From: Streptomyces dangxiongensis
GTDB lineage: Bacteria > Actinomycetota > Actinomycetes > Streptomycetales > Streptomycetaceae
Direction: 5' to 3'
NCBI RefSeq assembly: GCF_003675325.1
Contig: NZ_CP033073.1
Coordinates: 4,216,001 to 4,280,000, forward strand
DNA: 64,000 nt
The first letter of the stretch is position 1. The number at the start of each line of letters is the position of its first letter. Below are positions 42,075 to 50,942 of the stretch, one piece after another. The notes beneath the pieces are model-generated. The model saw nothing but the letters and a program-made list of their open reading frames with translations. It had not been told where the DNA came from and searched no databases. Made by a program: the position numbers and the translations under genes.

Positions 42075-42132
42075 GACGTGCTCCCTGCTGGCTGGACGGA
42101 CGCCGGCCGGACGGGTGCCGGCCGGGCGGGCG

Positions 42133-43182
42133 TCAGTTCTGTGCACCCGACCGCAGCTTGGCCAGGTCGGACTTGACGGTGTTCACGGGGATGGCGAAGC
42201 CGAGGCCGACGCTGCCCGCGTCCGAGGACGAGGACGACTGGGCGCTCGACGCGTACATCGCGGAGTTGATGCCGATGATGTGACCGCTCGCGTCGATCAG
42301 CGCACCGCCGGAGTTGCCGGGGTTCAGGGACGCGTCGGTCTGGATGGCCTTGTACGTGGTGGTGGACGAGCCGGTGTCGCCGTTGAACTCGCGGCCGCCG
42401 AACTGGAACGGCCACTGCCCGTCGCCGCCCTGCCCCTGGCCCTGGCTCTGGCTCTCCTCGGTGGGCACGGTGACGTCCCGGTTCAGGGCGGAGACGATGC
42501 CGCTGGTGACGGTGCCGGTCAGGCCCTCGGGGGAGCCGATCGCGACGACAGTGTCACCGACCTGGACGTTGCCGGAGTCGCCGAGCGCGGCCGTCCGCAG
42601 GCCCGAGGCGCCCTGGAGTTTGATCAGGGCGAGGTCCTTGGAGCTGTCGGTGCCGACGACCCGGGCGGTGTATCCGCTGCCGTCGCTGGTGCGCACCTTG
42701 ATCGAGGTGGCGCCGGAGATGACGTGGTTGTTGGTGACGATCTCGCCGCCGGAGGTGATGACCACACCGGAGCCGGTGGAGGTGCCGTTGCTCAGCGTCG
42801 CGTTGATCTCGACCACGCTGGGGCTGACCGCGGCGGCGATCGTGGCGACGTCGCCCTTCTTGGCGGCGGGCACCACGGTGGTGCTGCTGCCGGCGCCGGC
42901 GCCGGCGACGGTGTCAGTGCCGGCCAGCTCCTGGAAGCCGTACGCGGTGCCGCCGCCGACGGCCGCCGCGACGATCGCGACCGCCGCGAGCAGGGCCATC
43001 GGCCGGCGGGCGGCGCGCTTGCTCGGCGCCGGCTCCGGGGCGGCGGTCGCCGTCGCCGGCTCGTACGGCGGCGGGGGCGGCCACTCGGGGTTCACGGGAG
43101 CGGAGTAGCTGTGCTGCTGGGGGTACGTGCCCTGGGGGTCGTCGTACCCGTACTCGCCGCTGTGGCGGAGGCTCTCGGTCAT
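42133..43182 (-). CDS. HtrA/DegP-like membrane serine protease without PDZ domain
   Basis: 349 residues. A disordered Pro/Tyr-rich cytoplasmic N-terminus (about 60) precedes one membrane anchor (ALLAAVAIVAAAVGGGTAYGF) and a trypsin-like domain with His in TNNHVIS, Asp in SSKDLALIKL and Ser in LNPGNSGGALID. The chain stops right after the protease domain, so the usual PDZ domain is absent, and a Gln/Gly insert (SQSQGQGQGGDGQ) lies before the active Ser. Probably envelope quality control. It sits downstream of a LacI gene and upstream of the two-component genes. Confidence 0.92.
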   Translation of the reverse strand: MTESLRHSGEYGYDDPQGTYPQQHSYSAPVNPEWPPPPPYEPATATAAPEPAPSKRAARRPMALLAAVAIVAAAVGGGTAYGFQELAGTDTVAGAGAGSSTTVVPAAKKGDVATIAAAVSPSVVEINATLSNGTSTGSGVVITSGGEIVTNNHVISGATSIKVRTSDGSGYTARVVGTDSSKDLALIKLQGASGLRTAALGDSGNVQVGDTVVAIGSPEGLTGTVTSGIVSALNRDVTVPTEESQSQGQGQGGDGQWPFQFGGREFNGDTGSSTTTYKAIQTDASLNPGNSGGALIDASGHIIGINSAMYASSAQSSSSSDAGSVGLGFAIPVNTVKSDLAKLRSGAQN

Positions 43183-43315
43183 GACAAGAAGAGTCCCCCG
43201 CGACCATGAGAGCTTCCTGAGTGCTCCCTGAGAAGCCCGGCAGAACCTTCTTCGCCCGGTATGAGAGCCCGCCGGCCCGTCCTGACACCGCGGTCCGGCG
43301 GCGGGGCGCGGCCGG

Positions 43316-44341
43316 TCAGCTCAGGCAGCCGCAGGAGGTCCGCACCACGAGCCGGGACGGGAACGTCTTCAGCCGCTCGCGCCGGGACCCGGCGACGCGC
43401 AGCCCGTCGTCCAGCACCAGGTCGACCGCCGCCCGGGCCATCGCCGAGCGGTCGGAGGCGACCGTGGTCAGCGGCGGGTCGGCGAGCGCGGCCTCCTTGA
43501 TGTCGTCGAAACCGGCCACCGCGAGCTGCCCGGGCACGTCGATGCGCAGCTCGCGTGCGGCCCGCAGCAGGCCGATCGCCTGGTCGTCGGTGGAGCAGAA
43601 CACCGCGGGCGGCCGGTGCGGGCCGGCGAGCAGTTCCAGGGCGACGCGGTAGGCGTCGTACCGGTTGTACGGCGCCTCGAACAGCCGGCCCTCGGTGGGC
43701 AGGCCCGCCTCGGCCATGGCCCGCCGCCAGCCCTCGACGTGGTCGGAGACGGGGTCGCCGACGGCCGGCGTCTGCGCCGTACCGCCCATGCAGGCGACGT
43801 ACTCGTAGCCGTGTTCCAGCAGGTGGCGCACGGCGAGCTGGGCGCCGCCGAGGTCGTCCGTCACCACGGCGACGTCGTCGATGGCCTCCGGGCGTTCGTG
43901 CAGCAGCACCACCCGGGCGTCCCAGGCGTCGATCTCGGCGGCGGCGCTGTCGTTCAGCGCGTGGGAGACGAGGATGAGCCCGGAGACGCGCATGCCGAGG
44001 AAGGCGCGCAGGTAGTGGACCTCGCGTTCGCCGATGTAGTCGGTGTTGCCGACGAGGACCATTTTCCCGCGCTCGGAGGCGGCCTGCTCGACCGCGTGCG
44101 CCATCTCGCCGAAGAAGGGCTGGCGGGCGTCCGGGATGATCAGACCTATGAGGTCCGTACGGCGGGACGCCATCGCCTGGGCGACCCGGTCGGGCCGGTA
44201 CCCCAGCTCCTTGATCGCGGCGAGGACACGCTCGCGCGTGGCCGGGGCGACCGGCCGGGGTCCGTTGTTGTTGACATAACTGACGACGGCGGTGGAGGTC
44301 CCCGCCAGCCGTGCCACGTCATCCCGAGTCACCTTGGGCAC
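43316..44341 (-). CDS. LacI-family transcriptional regulator
   Basis: 341 residues. The N-terminal LacI helix-turn-helix is [36 protein letters not shown], followed by a periplasmic-binding-protein-like effector domain (about 62-330). The C-terminus has an unusual CGCLS ending. GTG start with TAGACT exactly six bases upstream and no ribosome-binding site, so a leaderless transcript is likely. Effector unknown; no sugar transporter is adjacent. Confidence 0.93.
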   Translation of the reverse strand: MPKVTRDDVARLAGTSTAVVSYVNNNGPRPVAPATRERVLAAIKELGYRPDRVAQAMASRRTDLIGLIIPDARQPFFGEMAHAVEQAASERGKMVLVGNTDYIGEREVHYLRAFLGMRVSGLILVSHALNDSAAAEIDAWDARVVLLHERPEAIDDVAVVTDDLGGAQLAVRHLLEHGYEYVACMGGTAQTPAVGDPVSDHVEGWRRAMAEAGLPTEGRLFEAPYNRYDAYRVALELLAGPHRPPAVFCSTDDQAIGLLRAARELRIDVPGQLAVAGFDDIKEAALADPPLTTVASDRSAMARAAVDLVLDDGLRVAGSRRERLKTFPSRLVVRTSCGCLS

Positions 44342-44403
44342 GCGCGGAGTCTACGCGGATTGACCCGCCCTGGGCAGGGCGTATCACATCCCGGCCGGAC
44401 GGG

Positions 44404-44420
44404 CCGGGCACCGTGCCCGG
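44404..44420. terminator. hairpin downstream of glnR
   Basis: CCGGGCA, loop CCG, TGCCCGG: a 7-bp stem 18 bases after the glnR stop in the 96-base gap before the lacI promoter. Confidence 0.5.
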
Positions 44421-44437
44421 ACCCGTGCCCGCGCGGG

Positions 44438-45253
44438 CTACGCCTCGGCGTGGACCTCGACGCCGTCCAGGACGGCGGTCGGGGCGTCCTCCGTCGTGGC
44501 CCGGCCCGTCCTGGCCCGTGCCTCGCCGGCGGACCGGTCGGGCTGGTCGGACTTGTCGGTGGACCGGTCGGACCGCTCGGGCTTATCGGGTGTGACGAAG
44601 CGGTAGCCGACGTTGCGTACGGTCCCGATCAGCGACTCGTGCTCCGGGCCGAGCTTGGCCCGCAGCCGCCGTACGTGCACGTCGACCGTCCGGGTGCCGC
44701 CGAAGTAGTCGTAGCCCCACACCTCCTGGAGGAGCTGGGCGCGGGTGAAGACCCGGCCCGGGTGCTGGGCGAGGTACTTGAGCAGCTCGAACTCCTTGAA
44801 GGTCAGGTCGAGGACCCGGCCCTTGAGTTTCGCGGAGTAGGTGGCCTCGTCCACCGAGAGGTCACCGTTGCGGATCTCCATCGGGGAGTCGTCGTTCACG
44901 ATCTGCTGGCGGCCCATGGCCAGCCGCAGCCGGGCCTCGACCTCCGCGGGGCCGGCGGTGTCGAGGAGGACGTCGTCGATGCCCCAGTCGGCGGTGACGG
45001 CGGCGAGGCCGCCCTCGGTGACCACGAGGATCAGCGGACAGCCGGGTCCGGTGGAGCGCAGTAGCTGGCACAGGCTGCGCACCTGGGGGAGGTCGCGGCG
45101 GCCGTCGACCAGGATCACGTCGGCGCCCGGGGTGTCGACCAGGGCGGGCCCCTCCGCCGGGGCGACCCGCACGTTGTGCAGGAGCAGTCCGAGGGCGGGA
45201 AGCACCTCCGTCGACGGCTGGAGGGCGTTGGTCAGGAGCAGCAGAGAACTCAT
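44438..45253 (-). CDS. glnR: global nitrogen regulator GlnR
   Basis: 271 residues. The atypical receiver-like N-terminus ([21 protein letters not shown] and [21 protein letters not shown]) and the OmpR-type winged helix ([22 protein letters not shown] and [14 protein letters not shown]) match actinobacterial GlnR, the orphan regulator of glnA, amtB and nitrite reductase genes. The C-terminal tail (about 225-271) is long and charged, with Asp/Ser/Arg repeats. Start at 45253 is set by the conserved N-terminus and GAGGAGG upstream; an upstream extension is spurious. Confidence 0.96.
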   Translation of the reverse strand: MSSLLLLTNALQPSTEVLPALGLLLHNVRVAPAEGPALVDTPGADVILVDGRRDLPQVRSLCQLLRSTGPGCPLILVVTEGGLAAVTADWGIDDVLLDTAGPAEVEARLRLAMGRQQIVNDDSPMEIRNGDLSVDEATYSAKLKGRVLDLTFKEFELLKYLAQHPGRVFTRAQLLQEVWGYDYFGGTRTVDVHVRRLRAKLGPEHESLIGTVRNVGYRFVTPDKPERSDRSTDKSDQPDRSAGEARARTGRATTEDAPTAVLDGVEVHAEA

Positions 45254-45434
45254 ACGTCTGGTTCCTCCTCGGTCCCTGCGAGGACGTGTGCGGTGCGGCA
45301 CTGCTCTGCGATCCCGAAGGCCCCGTACACCCGCGGTCACCTGAGGTTTCCCGCTTCGTATACAACGCTTCCGAAAGCACGAAAGGACCCGGGGGCTACG
45401 CTGCCCGAGTCCTCTGCCCAGCAGAATAGCCCAC

Positions 45435-46286
45435 ATGAGCAACCGTCCGGCAGGTCATGTGGCAGGTTCCACCATTCGTCCGAATCCCGAGACAGGCAGA
45501 CGGGGCCCTATCCGGACGTTTCTGCGCACGGCCGACGGGATCGCGGTCGAGGTTGTATACGATCCCGGCGCCGCCGCCCCCTCCGCGGTTCCGGACGCCT
45601 CCGGTGCACCCGCCCGTGACCTGGTGTTCGTGATCGCCCACGGGTTCACCGGTGACGTGGACCGGCCGCACGTCCGCCGGGTGGCACGTGTCCTGCGCGC
45701 TCACGGCGCGGTCGTCACGTTCTCCTTCCGCGGCCACGGACGCTCCGGCGGCCGGTCCACCGTCGGAGACAAAGAGGTACTGGACCTGGCCGCGGCCGTG
45801 GAGTGGGCCCGCGGCCTCGGGCACGCGCGCGTGGTGACCGTCGGCTTCTCCATGGGCGGCTCGGTCGTCCTGCGGCACGCGGCGCTGCGTCCGGGGGCGG
45901 TCGCCGCGGTGGTCGCGGTGAGTTCACCGGCCCGCTGGTACTACCGGGGCACGGCCCCCATGCGCCGCCTGCACTGGCTGGTCACCCGCCCCGCGGGCCG
46001 CCTGGTCGGCCGCTACGGTCTGCGCACGCGCATCCACCACCGGGACTGGAACCCCGTCCCGCTCTCCCCGGTGCAGGCGGTCCCGCGGATCGCCCCCACC
46101 CCGCTGCTGCTCGTGCACGGCGACCGGGACGGTTACTTTCCCCTCGACCACCCCCGGATGCTCGCCGGGGCCGCCGGTGACCACGGGGAACTCTGGATCG
46201 AGGCGGGCATGGGCCACGCGGAGAACGCGGCGGACGACGCCCTGCTGGCCCGGATCGGGGACTGGGCGGTGTCGGCGGCGGGCTAG
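45435..46286 (+). CDS. alpha/beta hydrolase
   Basis: 283 residues. The alpha/beta hydrolase fold is clear: oxyanion [21 protein letters not shown], nucleophile elbow [10 protein letters not shown] with Ser, [13 protein letters not shown] with Asp, and catalytic His in GMGHAENA. No signal peptide, so it is likely cytoplasmic. No ribosome-binding site precedes the ATG; CAGAAT seven bases upstream could be a leaderless -10. Divergent from glnR. Substrate unknown. Confidence 0.9.
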   Translation: MSNRPAGHVAGSTIRPNPETGRRGPIRTFLRTADGIAVEVVYDPGAAAPSAVPDASGAPARDLVFVIAHGFTGDVDRPHVRRVARVLRAHGAVVTFSFRGHGRSGGRSTVGDKEVLDLAAAVEWARGLGHARVVTVGFSMGGSVVLRHAALRPGAVAAVVAVSSPARWYYRGTAPMRRLHWLVTRPAGRLVGRYGLRTRIHHRDWNPVPLSPVQAVPRIAPTPLLLVHGDRDGYFPLDHPRMLAGAAGDHGELWIEAGMGHAENAADDALLARIGDWAVSAAG

Positions 46287-46342
46287 CCTGACCCCACACT
46301 GTCTTTGTCCATGTCTTTTCCTGCCGTCGAGTGAGGATCGAG

Positions 46343-46597
46343 ATGCCCAAGGTCACGGTGCGGTACTGGGCCGCCGCCAAGGCCGCGGCCCAGGTCGCCG
46401 AGGAGCCGTACGAGGCGGACACACTGGCCGACGCACTGGCCGCCGTGCGCGCACGCCACCCCGGTGAGCTGACCCGCGTGCTGAAGCGGTGCTCCTACCT
46501 CGTCGACGGCGACCCGGCCGGAACCCGCGCGCATGAGACGGTACGGCTGGCCGAGGGCGGCACGGTCGAAGTGCTCCCGCCGTTCGCAGGAGGGTGA
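46343..46597 (+). CDS. MoaD/ThiS-family ubiquitin-like sulfur carrier
   Basis: 84 residues ending in the required Gly-Gly (VLPPFAGG), which is thiocarboxylated in molybdopterin, thiamine or cysteine pathways. The beta-grasp pattern is VTVRYWAAAKAAAQV through YLVDGDPA and GGTVEVLPPF. AGGA before the ATG at 46343 chooses the start. No moaE or thiG lies beside it, so the pathway is uncertain. The overlapping next gene suggests co-expression with a membrane protein. Confidence 0.88.
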   Translation: MPKVTVRYWAAAKAAAQVAEEPYEADTLADALAAVRARHPGELTRVLKRCSYLVDGDPAGTRAHETVRLAEGGTVEVLPPFAGG

Positions 46598-46599
46598 GC

Positions 46600-47868
46600 A
46601 TGACCGACCAGCCGTACCAGGGCGACCCCTACGAGGGCTACGACCAGCACCAGCAGCAGTGGCCCGGGCACGAGTCGCGGCACGGGCAGCAGTCCGGGCA
46701 CGATCCGGAACTCACCCAGCAGTGGCAGGGCCAGACCTGGGAGACGCAGACGCACGCGCCGGTGCCGGACCCGGCGTATCCGCCGCGGCAGGAGCGGCAG
46801 CCGTACCCCCAGCCGGCGTACCAGCAGCCGTACCAGCAGCCGTACGGGCAGGGGCAGCAGTACCAGCAGGAGCAGTACCCGCCGTACGAGGGCTCGTACG
46901 GCGGTTCCCACGGCGACGGCTCGTACGGCGGCGGTGCGTACGGGGAGGCCTACGCCCCCGCGCAGCAGCCCGCCCCGGCGCCGGCGCAGGTCCCGGCACC
47001 CGCGCCCGCTGCCGCGCCCGCTGCCGCGCCCGCTTCTGCTGCCGCACCCGTGCCGGCGGCCAAGGAGGGGCCGGAGTACGGCCCCGCCACCCTCGCCGGC
47101 AACGCGCGGATCACCGACGCCCAGCGGGCCCGCCTGGAGGGCCGCTCACCGGTCATAGAACCCGGCATGCAGCCGGCGGCGCTCACCGCCGTGCTGGGCC
47201 TGCTGCTGGCCGCGACGGCGCCGGTCGGCTCGTACGCGCTCGTCGTGCCGCTCGTGGTGCTCCAGGCGGTGACGGCGGCGGGCTGGTTCCGGCTGAACGG
47301 CATGTGGCCGGCCCGGCAGGGCATCGCGCTGGCCTTCGCGGGCGCGCTGACCGCCGACGTGGCCGTCCTGGCGGCCGGCCGTGACCACGCCCTGGTGGCC
47401 ATCCTCGGCTCGCTCGGCCTGTGGGTCCTGCTGTCCCTCGTCCTCCAACTGCGCTCGCACGCCTCGGCGGATGAGCGGATGTACGGCCTGATGGCGACGG
47501 TCGCCTCGGCGGCGCTCGCCGTGCTGGCGACCGGGTTCCTGGCCGCCGGCACGCACGCGGTGTCGGTGGGCGCGGCGGCGGTCGCCGTGGCCGTCCTGGC
47601 CCGCGCCCTGCCGCTGCCGACCCCGGCGTCGGTCGTGGTGTCCGTGCTGGCCGCGGCGGGCGCGGGGATCGCCGTCGGCACGATGACCGGCTTCGGCGCG
47701 AAGGGGGCGCTGCTGGGCGGGGCCGCCGGGGTGTGCGCGCTGATCGGCCACCGGGTCGCGAGCTACGACTACCCGTCCCGCTTCGTCCACTTCACGGCGG
47801 GCGTGGCCCTGCCCCTGTCGGCGGCGGCACCGGTGGTGTGGGTGATGGGACGGGCACTGGGCCACTAG
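46600..47868 (+). CDS. polytopic membrane protein with disordered Gln/Tyr/Pro-rich N-terminus
   Basis: 422 residues. The first about 160 residues are low-complexity: QPYQQP-type repeats, a Gly/Ser/Tyr stretch and a Pro/Ala hinge. They are followed by TLAGNARITDAQRARLEGRSPVI and then about eight or nine membrane segments to the C-terminus. AGGAGG six bases before the ATG at 46600 fixes the start; GTG 46594 overlaps the previous stop. No enzyme motif is recognised. Conserved in Streptomyces by pattern; function unknown. Confidence 0.8.
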   Translation: MTDQPYQGDPYEGYDQHQQQWPGHESRHGQQSGHDPELTQQWQGQTWETQTHAPVPDPAYPPRQERQPYPQPAYQQPYQQPYGQGQQYQQEQYPPYEGSYGGSHGDGSYGGGAYGEAYAPAQQPAPAPAQVPAPAPAAAPAAAPASAAAPVPAAKEGPEYGPATLAGNARITDAQRARLEGRSPVIEPGMQPAALTAVLGLLLAATAPVGSYALVVPLVVLQAVTAAGWFRLNGMWPARQGIALAFAGALTADVAVLAAGRDHALVAILGSLGLWVLLSLVLQLRSHASADERMYGLMATVASAALAVLATGFLAAGTHAVSVGAAAVAVAVLARALPLPTPASVVVSVLAAAGAGIAVGTMTGFGAKGALLGGAAGVCALIGHRVASYDYPSRFVHFTAGVALPLSAAAPVVWVMGRALGH

Positions 47869-47965
47869 GACCTGCCCGGCCGGCCTGCGCGACCGAGAAC
47901 GCCCACGGCAAGGTCCTCATCGGCTTCGACGCGATCGCAACATCGAGGTGCGCGCTGGGGTCCGG

Positions 47966-48382
47966 TCAGGCGGGGGTCGGCAGGAGTGTGGTGAGCAGGG
48001 TGCGGATGCGTCGTTCGATCTCGTCGCGGATCGGGCGGACGGCGTCGACGTCCTGGCCGGCGGGGTCGGCGAGCTGCCAGTCGAGGTACTTCTTGCCGGG
48101 GAGGACGGGGCAGGTGTCGCCGCAGCCCATCGTGATCACGACGTCGGACGCGCGTACGGCCTCGACGGTCAGCACCTTCGGCGTCTCGGCCGACATGTCG
48201 ACGCCGACCTCCGCCATCGCCTGTACGGCGGCCGGGTTCACGGCATCGGCCGGCGCGGACCCGGCGGACCGGACCTCGACCCGGCCCCCGGAGAGGTGGG
48301 TGAGGAAGGCGGCGGCGGCCATCTGGGAGCGCCCGGCGTTGTGGACGCACACGAACAGCACGGACGGCTTGGACTCAGACAC
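47966..48382 (-). CDS. arsC: arsenate reductase (low-molecular-weight phosphatase type)
   Basis: 138 residues. The phosphatase-loop CVHNAGRSQMA near residue 12 contains the nucleophilic Cys and Arg. Further Cys residues in VITMGCGDTCPVLPGKKY match the Cys relay of thioredoxin- or mycothiol-dependent ArsC. It reduces arsenate to arsenite for export by Acr3. GTG start overlaps the acr3 stop by eight bases. Last gene of the arsR-acr3-arsC operon. Confidence 0.95.
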   Translation of the reverse strand: MSESKPSVLFVCVHNAGRSQMAAAAFLTHLSGGRVEVRSAGSAPADAVNPAAVQAMAEVGVDMSAETPKVLTVEAVRASDVVITMGCGDTCPVLPGKKYLDWQLADPAGQDVDAVRPIRDEIERRIRTLLTTLLPTPA

Positions 48383-49490
48383 GGGCGGAACCTTCCGGAG
48401 CGGCGACCGTCTCGGCCGGCGGGGCGGGCTGGGGGAAGAAGCGGCGGGCGGCGAGGGCGACGTACACCAGGCCGATCAGGACGGGTACCTCGATGAGGGG
48501 CCCGACGACTCCGGCGAGAGCCTGCCCGGAGGTGGCGCCGAACGTGGCGATGGCGACCGCGATGGCCAGTTCGAAGTTGTTGCCCGCGGCGGTGAACGCC
48601 AGCGTCGTCGCCTTCGGATGGCCGAGTCCCACCGCGCGGCCGGCGGCCATGGACCCGGCCCACATCAGCGCGAAGTACACCAGCAGCGGCAACGCGATCC
48701 GGGCGACGTCCAGCGGGCGGGAGGTGATGGCGTCGCCCTGGAGGGCGAAGAGCACGACGATGGTGAACAGCAGCCCGTAGAGGGCGAACGGGCCGATCCG
48801 GGGGATCAGTTGCGTCTCGTACCAGGTACGGCCCTTGGCCTTCTCACCGATGCGGCGGGTGAGGAACCCGCCCAGCAGCGGGATGCCGAGGAAGATGAGC
48901 ACGGAGCGGGTGATCTCCCACACCGACACGTTCAGCGTGGTCTGCTCCAGTCCGAGCCGGCCGGGCAGCACGCTGAGGTAGAACCAGCCCAGCGCGGAGA
49001 ACGCGATCACCTGGAACACGGAGTTCAGCGCCACCAGGACGGCGGCGGCCTCGCGGTCGCCGCAGGCGAGGTCGTTCCAGATGATGACCATGGCGATGCA
49101 GCGGGCGAGGCCGACGATGATCAGCCCGGTGCGGTACTCGGGCAGGTCCGGCAGGAAGAGCCAGGCGAGCGCGAACATCAGCGCCGGGCCGACGATCCAG
49201 TTCAGCACCAGCGACGGGATCAGCAGGCGTCGGTCGCGGGTGACGGTGTCGAGGCGGTCGTAGCGGACCTTCGCCAGCACCGGGTACATCATCACCAGCA
49301 ACCCGAGCGCGATCGGCAGCGAGACCCCGGTGACGGTCACCCTCGCGAGTGCGTCACCCAGGCCCGGGACGAGGCGGCCCAGGCCGAGGCCGGCGGCCAT
49401 CGCGGCCAGGATCCACACGGCGAGGAACCGGTCCAGGAAGGACAGCCGTCCGGCGACCGGCCGCGCCGACGCGGTGGTGCCGGTGCTCAC
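48375..49490 (-). CDS. acr3: arsenite efflux transporter Acr3
   Basis: 371-residue membrane protein with about ten helices. Acr3 signatures: GLARCIAMVIIWNDLACGD (with the essential Cys in ARCIAMV) and AFTAAGNNFELAIAVAIATFG. Exports arsenite. The GTG start overlaps the arsR stop by four bases (GTGA), indicating coupled translation. A longer open frame upstream is spurious. Confidence 0.95.
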   Translation of the reverse strand: MSTGTTASARPVAGRLSFLDRFLAVWILAAMAAGLGLGRLVPGLGDALARVTVTGVSLPIALGLLVMMYPVLAKVRYDRLDTVTRDRRLLIPSLVLNWIVGPALMFALAWLFLPDLPEYRTGLIIVGLARCIAMVIIWNDLACGDREAAAVLVALNSVFQVIAFSALGWFYLSVLPGRLGLEQTTLNVSVWEITRSVLIFLGIPLLGGFLTRRIGEKAKGRTWYETQLIPRIGPFALYGLLFTIVVLFALQGDAITSRPLDVARIALPLLVYFALMWAGSMAAGRAVGLGHPKATTLAFTAAGNNFELAIAVAIATFGATSGQALAGVVGPLIEVPVLIGLVYVALAARRFFPQPAPPAETVAAPEGSARV

Positions 49491-49879
49491 GAGGCGGCCC
49501 CGGCGGACTCGGGCAGGAGTGCTCCGGGGCGGGTGAGGATCGCGGCCAGTTGGTCGGTCGTCTCGGGCAGCAGCCGGTAGTACACCCACGTCCCGCGCCG
49601 CTCGGAGTCGATCAGTCCGGCCTGTTTCAGCAGCTTCAGGTGGTGGGAGATCGTCGGCTGCGACAGGTCGAAGGCCGGGGTGAGGTCGCAGACGCAGACC
49701 TCGCCGCCCGCACGGGAGGCGATCAGCGACAGCAGTCGCAGCCGTACCGGGTCGCCCAGCGCCTTGAACACCTTCGCCAGCGTCTCGGCCCGGTCCTCGT
49801 CCAGCGGAGCGGTCAGCAGACCGGGGCAGCATCCGTCGGCGCCGTCCCGGCCGAGCACCTCAAGCTGTTGTTTCGACAT
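49487..49879 (-). CDS. arsR: arsenic-responsive repressor ArsR
   Basis: 130-residue winged-helix repressor: ALGDPVRLRLLSLIAS, then the metal-site helix GEVCVCDLTPAFDLSQPTISHHLKLLKQAGLI. CVCDL supplies the As(III)-binding thiols, and an N-terminal CC pair (DGCCPGL) may contribute. It represses its own operon and probably the divergent arsI/cadI gene from the shared 80-base intergenic region. Confidence 0.95.
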   Translation of the reverse strand: MSKQQLEVLGRDGADGCCPGLLTAPLDEDRAETLAKVFKALGDPVRLRLLSLIASRAGGEVCVCDLTPAFDLSQPTISHHLKLLKQAGLIDSERRGTWVYYRLLPETTDQLAAILTRPGALLPESAGAAS

Positions 49880-49889
49880 GCTTCTATGT

Positions 49890-49934
49890 TGACGTTTTTC
49901 GATCCAAGGCGCAAGCTTGAATCGACAGACATCA
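49890..49934. promoter_or_regulatory. ArsR operator: imperfect inverted repeat between arsR and arsI
   Basis: The arm TGACGTTTTTCGATC (49890-49904) and the reverse complement of 49920-49934 (TGATGTCTGTCGATT) match at 11 of 15 positions, separated by 15 bases. The centre lies in the shared promoter region of the divergent genes, consistent with one dimeric or two half-site ArsR binding events controlling both directions. Confidence 0.55.
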
Positions 49935-49959
49935 ATCCAACCTGATCGGGGGGACCGTC

Positions 49960-50379
49960 ATGTCCCGTGTCCAGCTCGCGCTCAACGTCGCCGACCTCGA
50001 AGCGTCCGTCGCCTTCTACTCCAAGCTGTTCGGCGCAGAGCCCGCCAAGCGGCGCCCCGGCTACGCGAACTTCGCGATCACCACCCCGCCGCTCAAGCTC
50101 GTCCTCATCGAGGGCGAGCCCGGCCAGGAGACCCGCCTCGACCACCTCGGCGTCGAGGTCGACACCACCGACGAGGTCACCGCCGCCACCACCCGCCTCA
50201 AGGACGCCGGGCTCGCGACCTTCGAGGAGAACGACACGTCCTGCTGCTACGCCCTCCAGGACAAGGTGTGGGTCCACGGCCCCGGCAAGGAGCCGTGGGA
50301 GGTCTACGTCGTCAAGGCCGACGCCGACCGGATGGGCGCGGGCCCCGTCCCGGGTGGGGCCACCGGGTGCGGGTGCTGA
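49960..50379 (+). CDS. arsI: ArsI/CadI-family glyoxalase-fold protein
   Basis: 139 residues with the VOC fold (MSRVQLALNVADLEASVAFYSKLFG). The vicinal Cys pair in NDTSCCYALQDKVWVHGPG is the hallmark of ArsI/CadI, shown in other bacteria to be a C-As lyase acting on trivalent methylarsenicals. The C-terminus ends CGC, extra thiols that may bind metal. It is divergent from arsR and shares its operator. A methylarsenical lyase role is inferred. Confidence 0.88.
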   Translation: MSRVQLALNVADLEASVAFYSKLFGAEPAKRRPGYANFAITTPPLKLVLIEGEPGQETRLDHLGVEVDTTDEVTAATTRLKDAGLATFEENDTSCCYALQDKVWVHGPGKEPWEVYVVKADADRMGAGPVPGGATGCGC

Positions 50380-50409
50380 CCGGCCGCCCGGCGGTGTCGG
50401 CTGACCTGC

Positions 50410-50704
50410 CAGGAGTACGGCGAGTCGGGGCCGCGTCGAAAGCCGTCTCGCAGAGCTTGGCGACTTCGGCACGGTCGTCCAGCTCCGGCCCGGCCGAAGG
50501 TGCAGGCGTGTTCGTAACGGCTGCACGGGCTCACCGGCTCCGACACGATGTGGGCCCGGCGGAACACCACCCCTCGGGCCGTCGCGTCACGGCCCAGGTG
50601 TGGAAGTCGTTCCACCACGTGGCCGGGTCAGGATCGGGCCGCCAGCCGGAACACCACCGTCCGACCTCGGCGGCCTCCTCGCCGATTCCGTAAGGGTCTC
50701 GCAT
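50410..50704 (-). pseudogene. DUF6879-like gene remnant (frameshifted and truncated)
   Basis: From ATG 50704 the frame reads MRDPYGIGEEAAEVGRWCSG and then WRPDPDPATWWNDFHT, the typical start of the DUF6879 proteins that accompany XRE/DUF397 pairs in Streptomyces. It then loses similarity. The other frame continues with RDATARGVVFRRAHIVSEPV and YEHACTFG, again DUF6879-like, after which similarity ends. One frameshift near 50600 and an internal or C-terminal deletion are the simplest explanation. Family name recalled, not searched. Confidence 0.6.
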
Positions 50705-50747
50705 CTCCAGGTGCACGGCGGAGTGGTGCGTGTTCGCGAGTGAACCG

Positions 50748-50942
50748 TCAGCCGAGCGGGCGTTCGCGTTTGATCCCGGACACGAAGGCCGCCCAGGTGC
50801 CGGCCTGGAAGACGAGGGCTCCGCGGGTGGGCGCCTTGCTGTCACGGACGGGGACGACGGAGGGGAGGTTGTCGGAGACTTCGACGCACTCGCCGCCGTC
50901 GGAGTTGCTGTAGCTGCTTTTGCGCCATGTCACGTTGCTCAT
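50748..50942 (-). CDS. DUF397 protein paired with XRE regulator
   Basis: 64 residues. The DUF397 core is present: WRKSSYSNSDGGECVEVSDN, VPVRDSK and FQAGTWAAFVSGIK. The start ATG 50942 overlaps the XRE stop by four bases (ATGA). In Streptomyces these small proteins and their XRE partners form toxin-antitoxin-like or developmental (bldB/abaA-type) switches. Confidence 0.92.
   Translation of the reverse strand: MSNVTWRKSSYSNSDGGECVEVSDNLPSVVPVRDSKAPTRGALVFQAGTWAAFVSGIKRERPLG

Noticed and set aside
46861..47060. Repetitive Gln/Tyr/Pro and Pro/Ala coding DNA as a possible CRISPR or mobile repeat
   Set aside because: The repeats are short, in frame and code for a disordered protein segment; spacing and sequence do not fit a CRISPR array.
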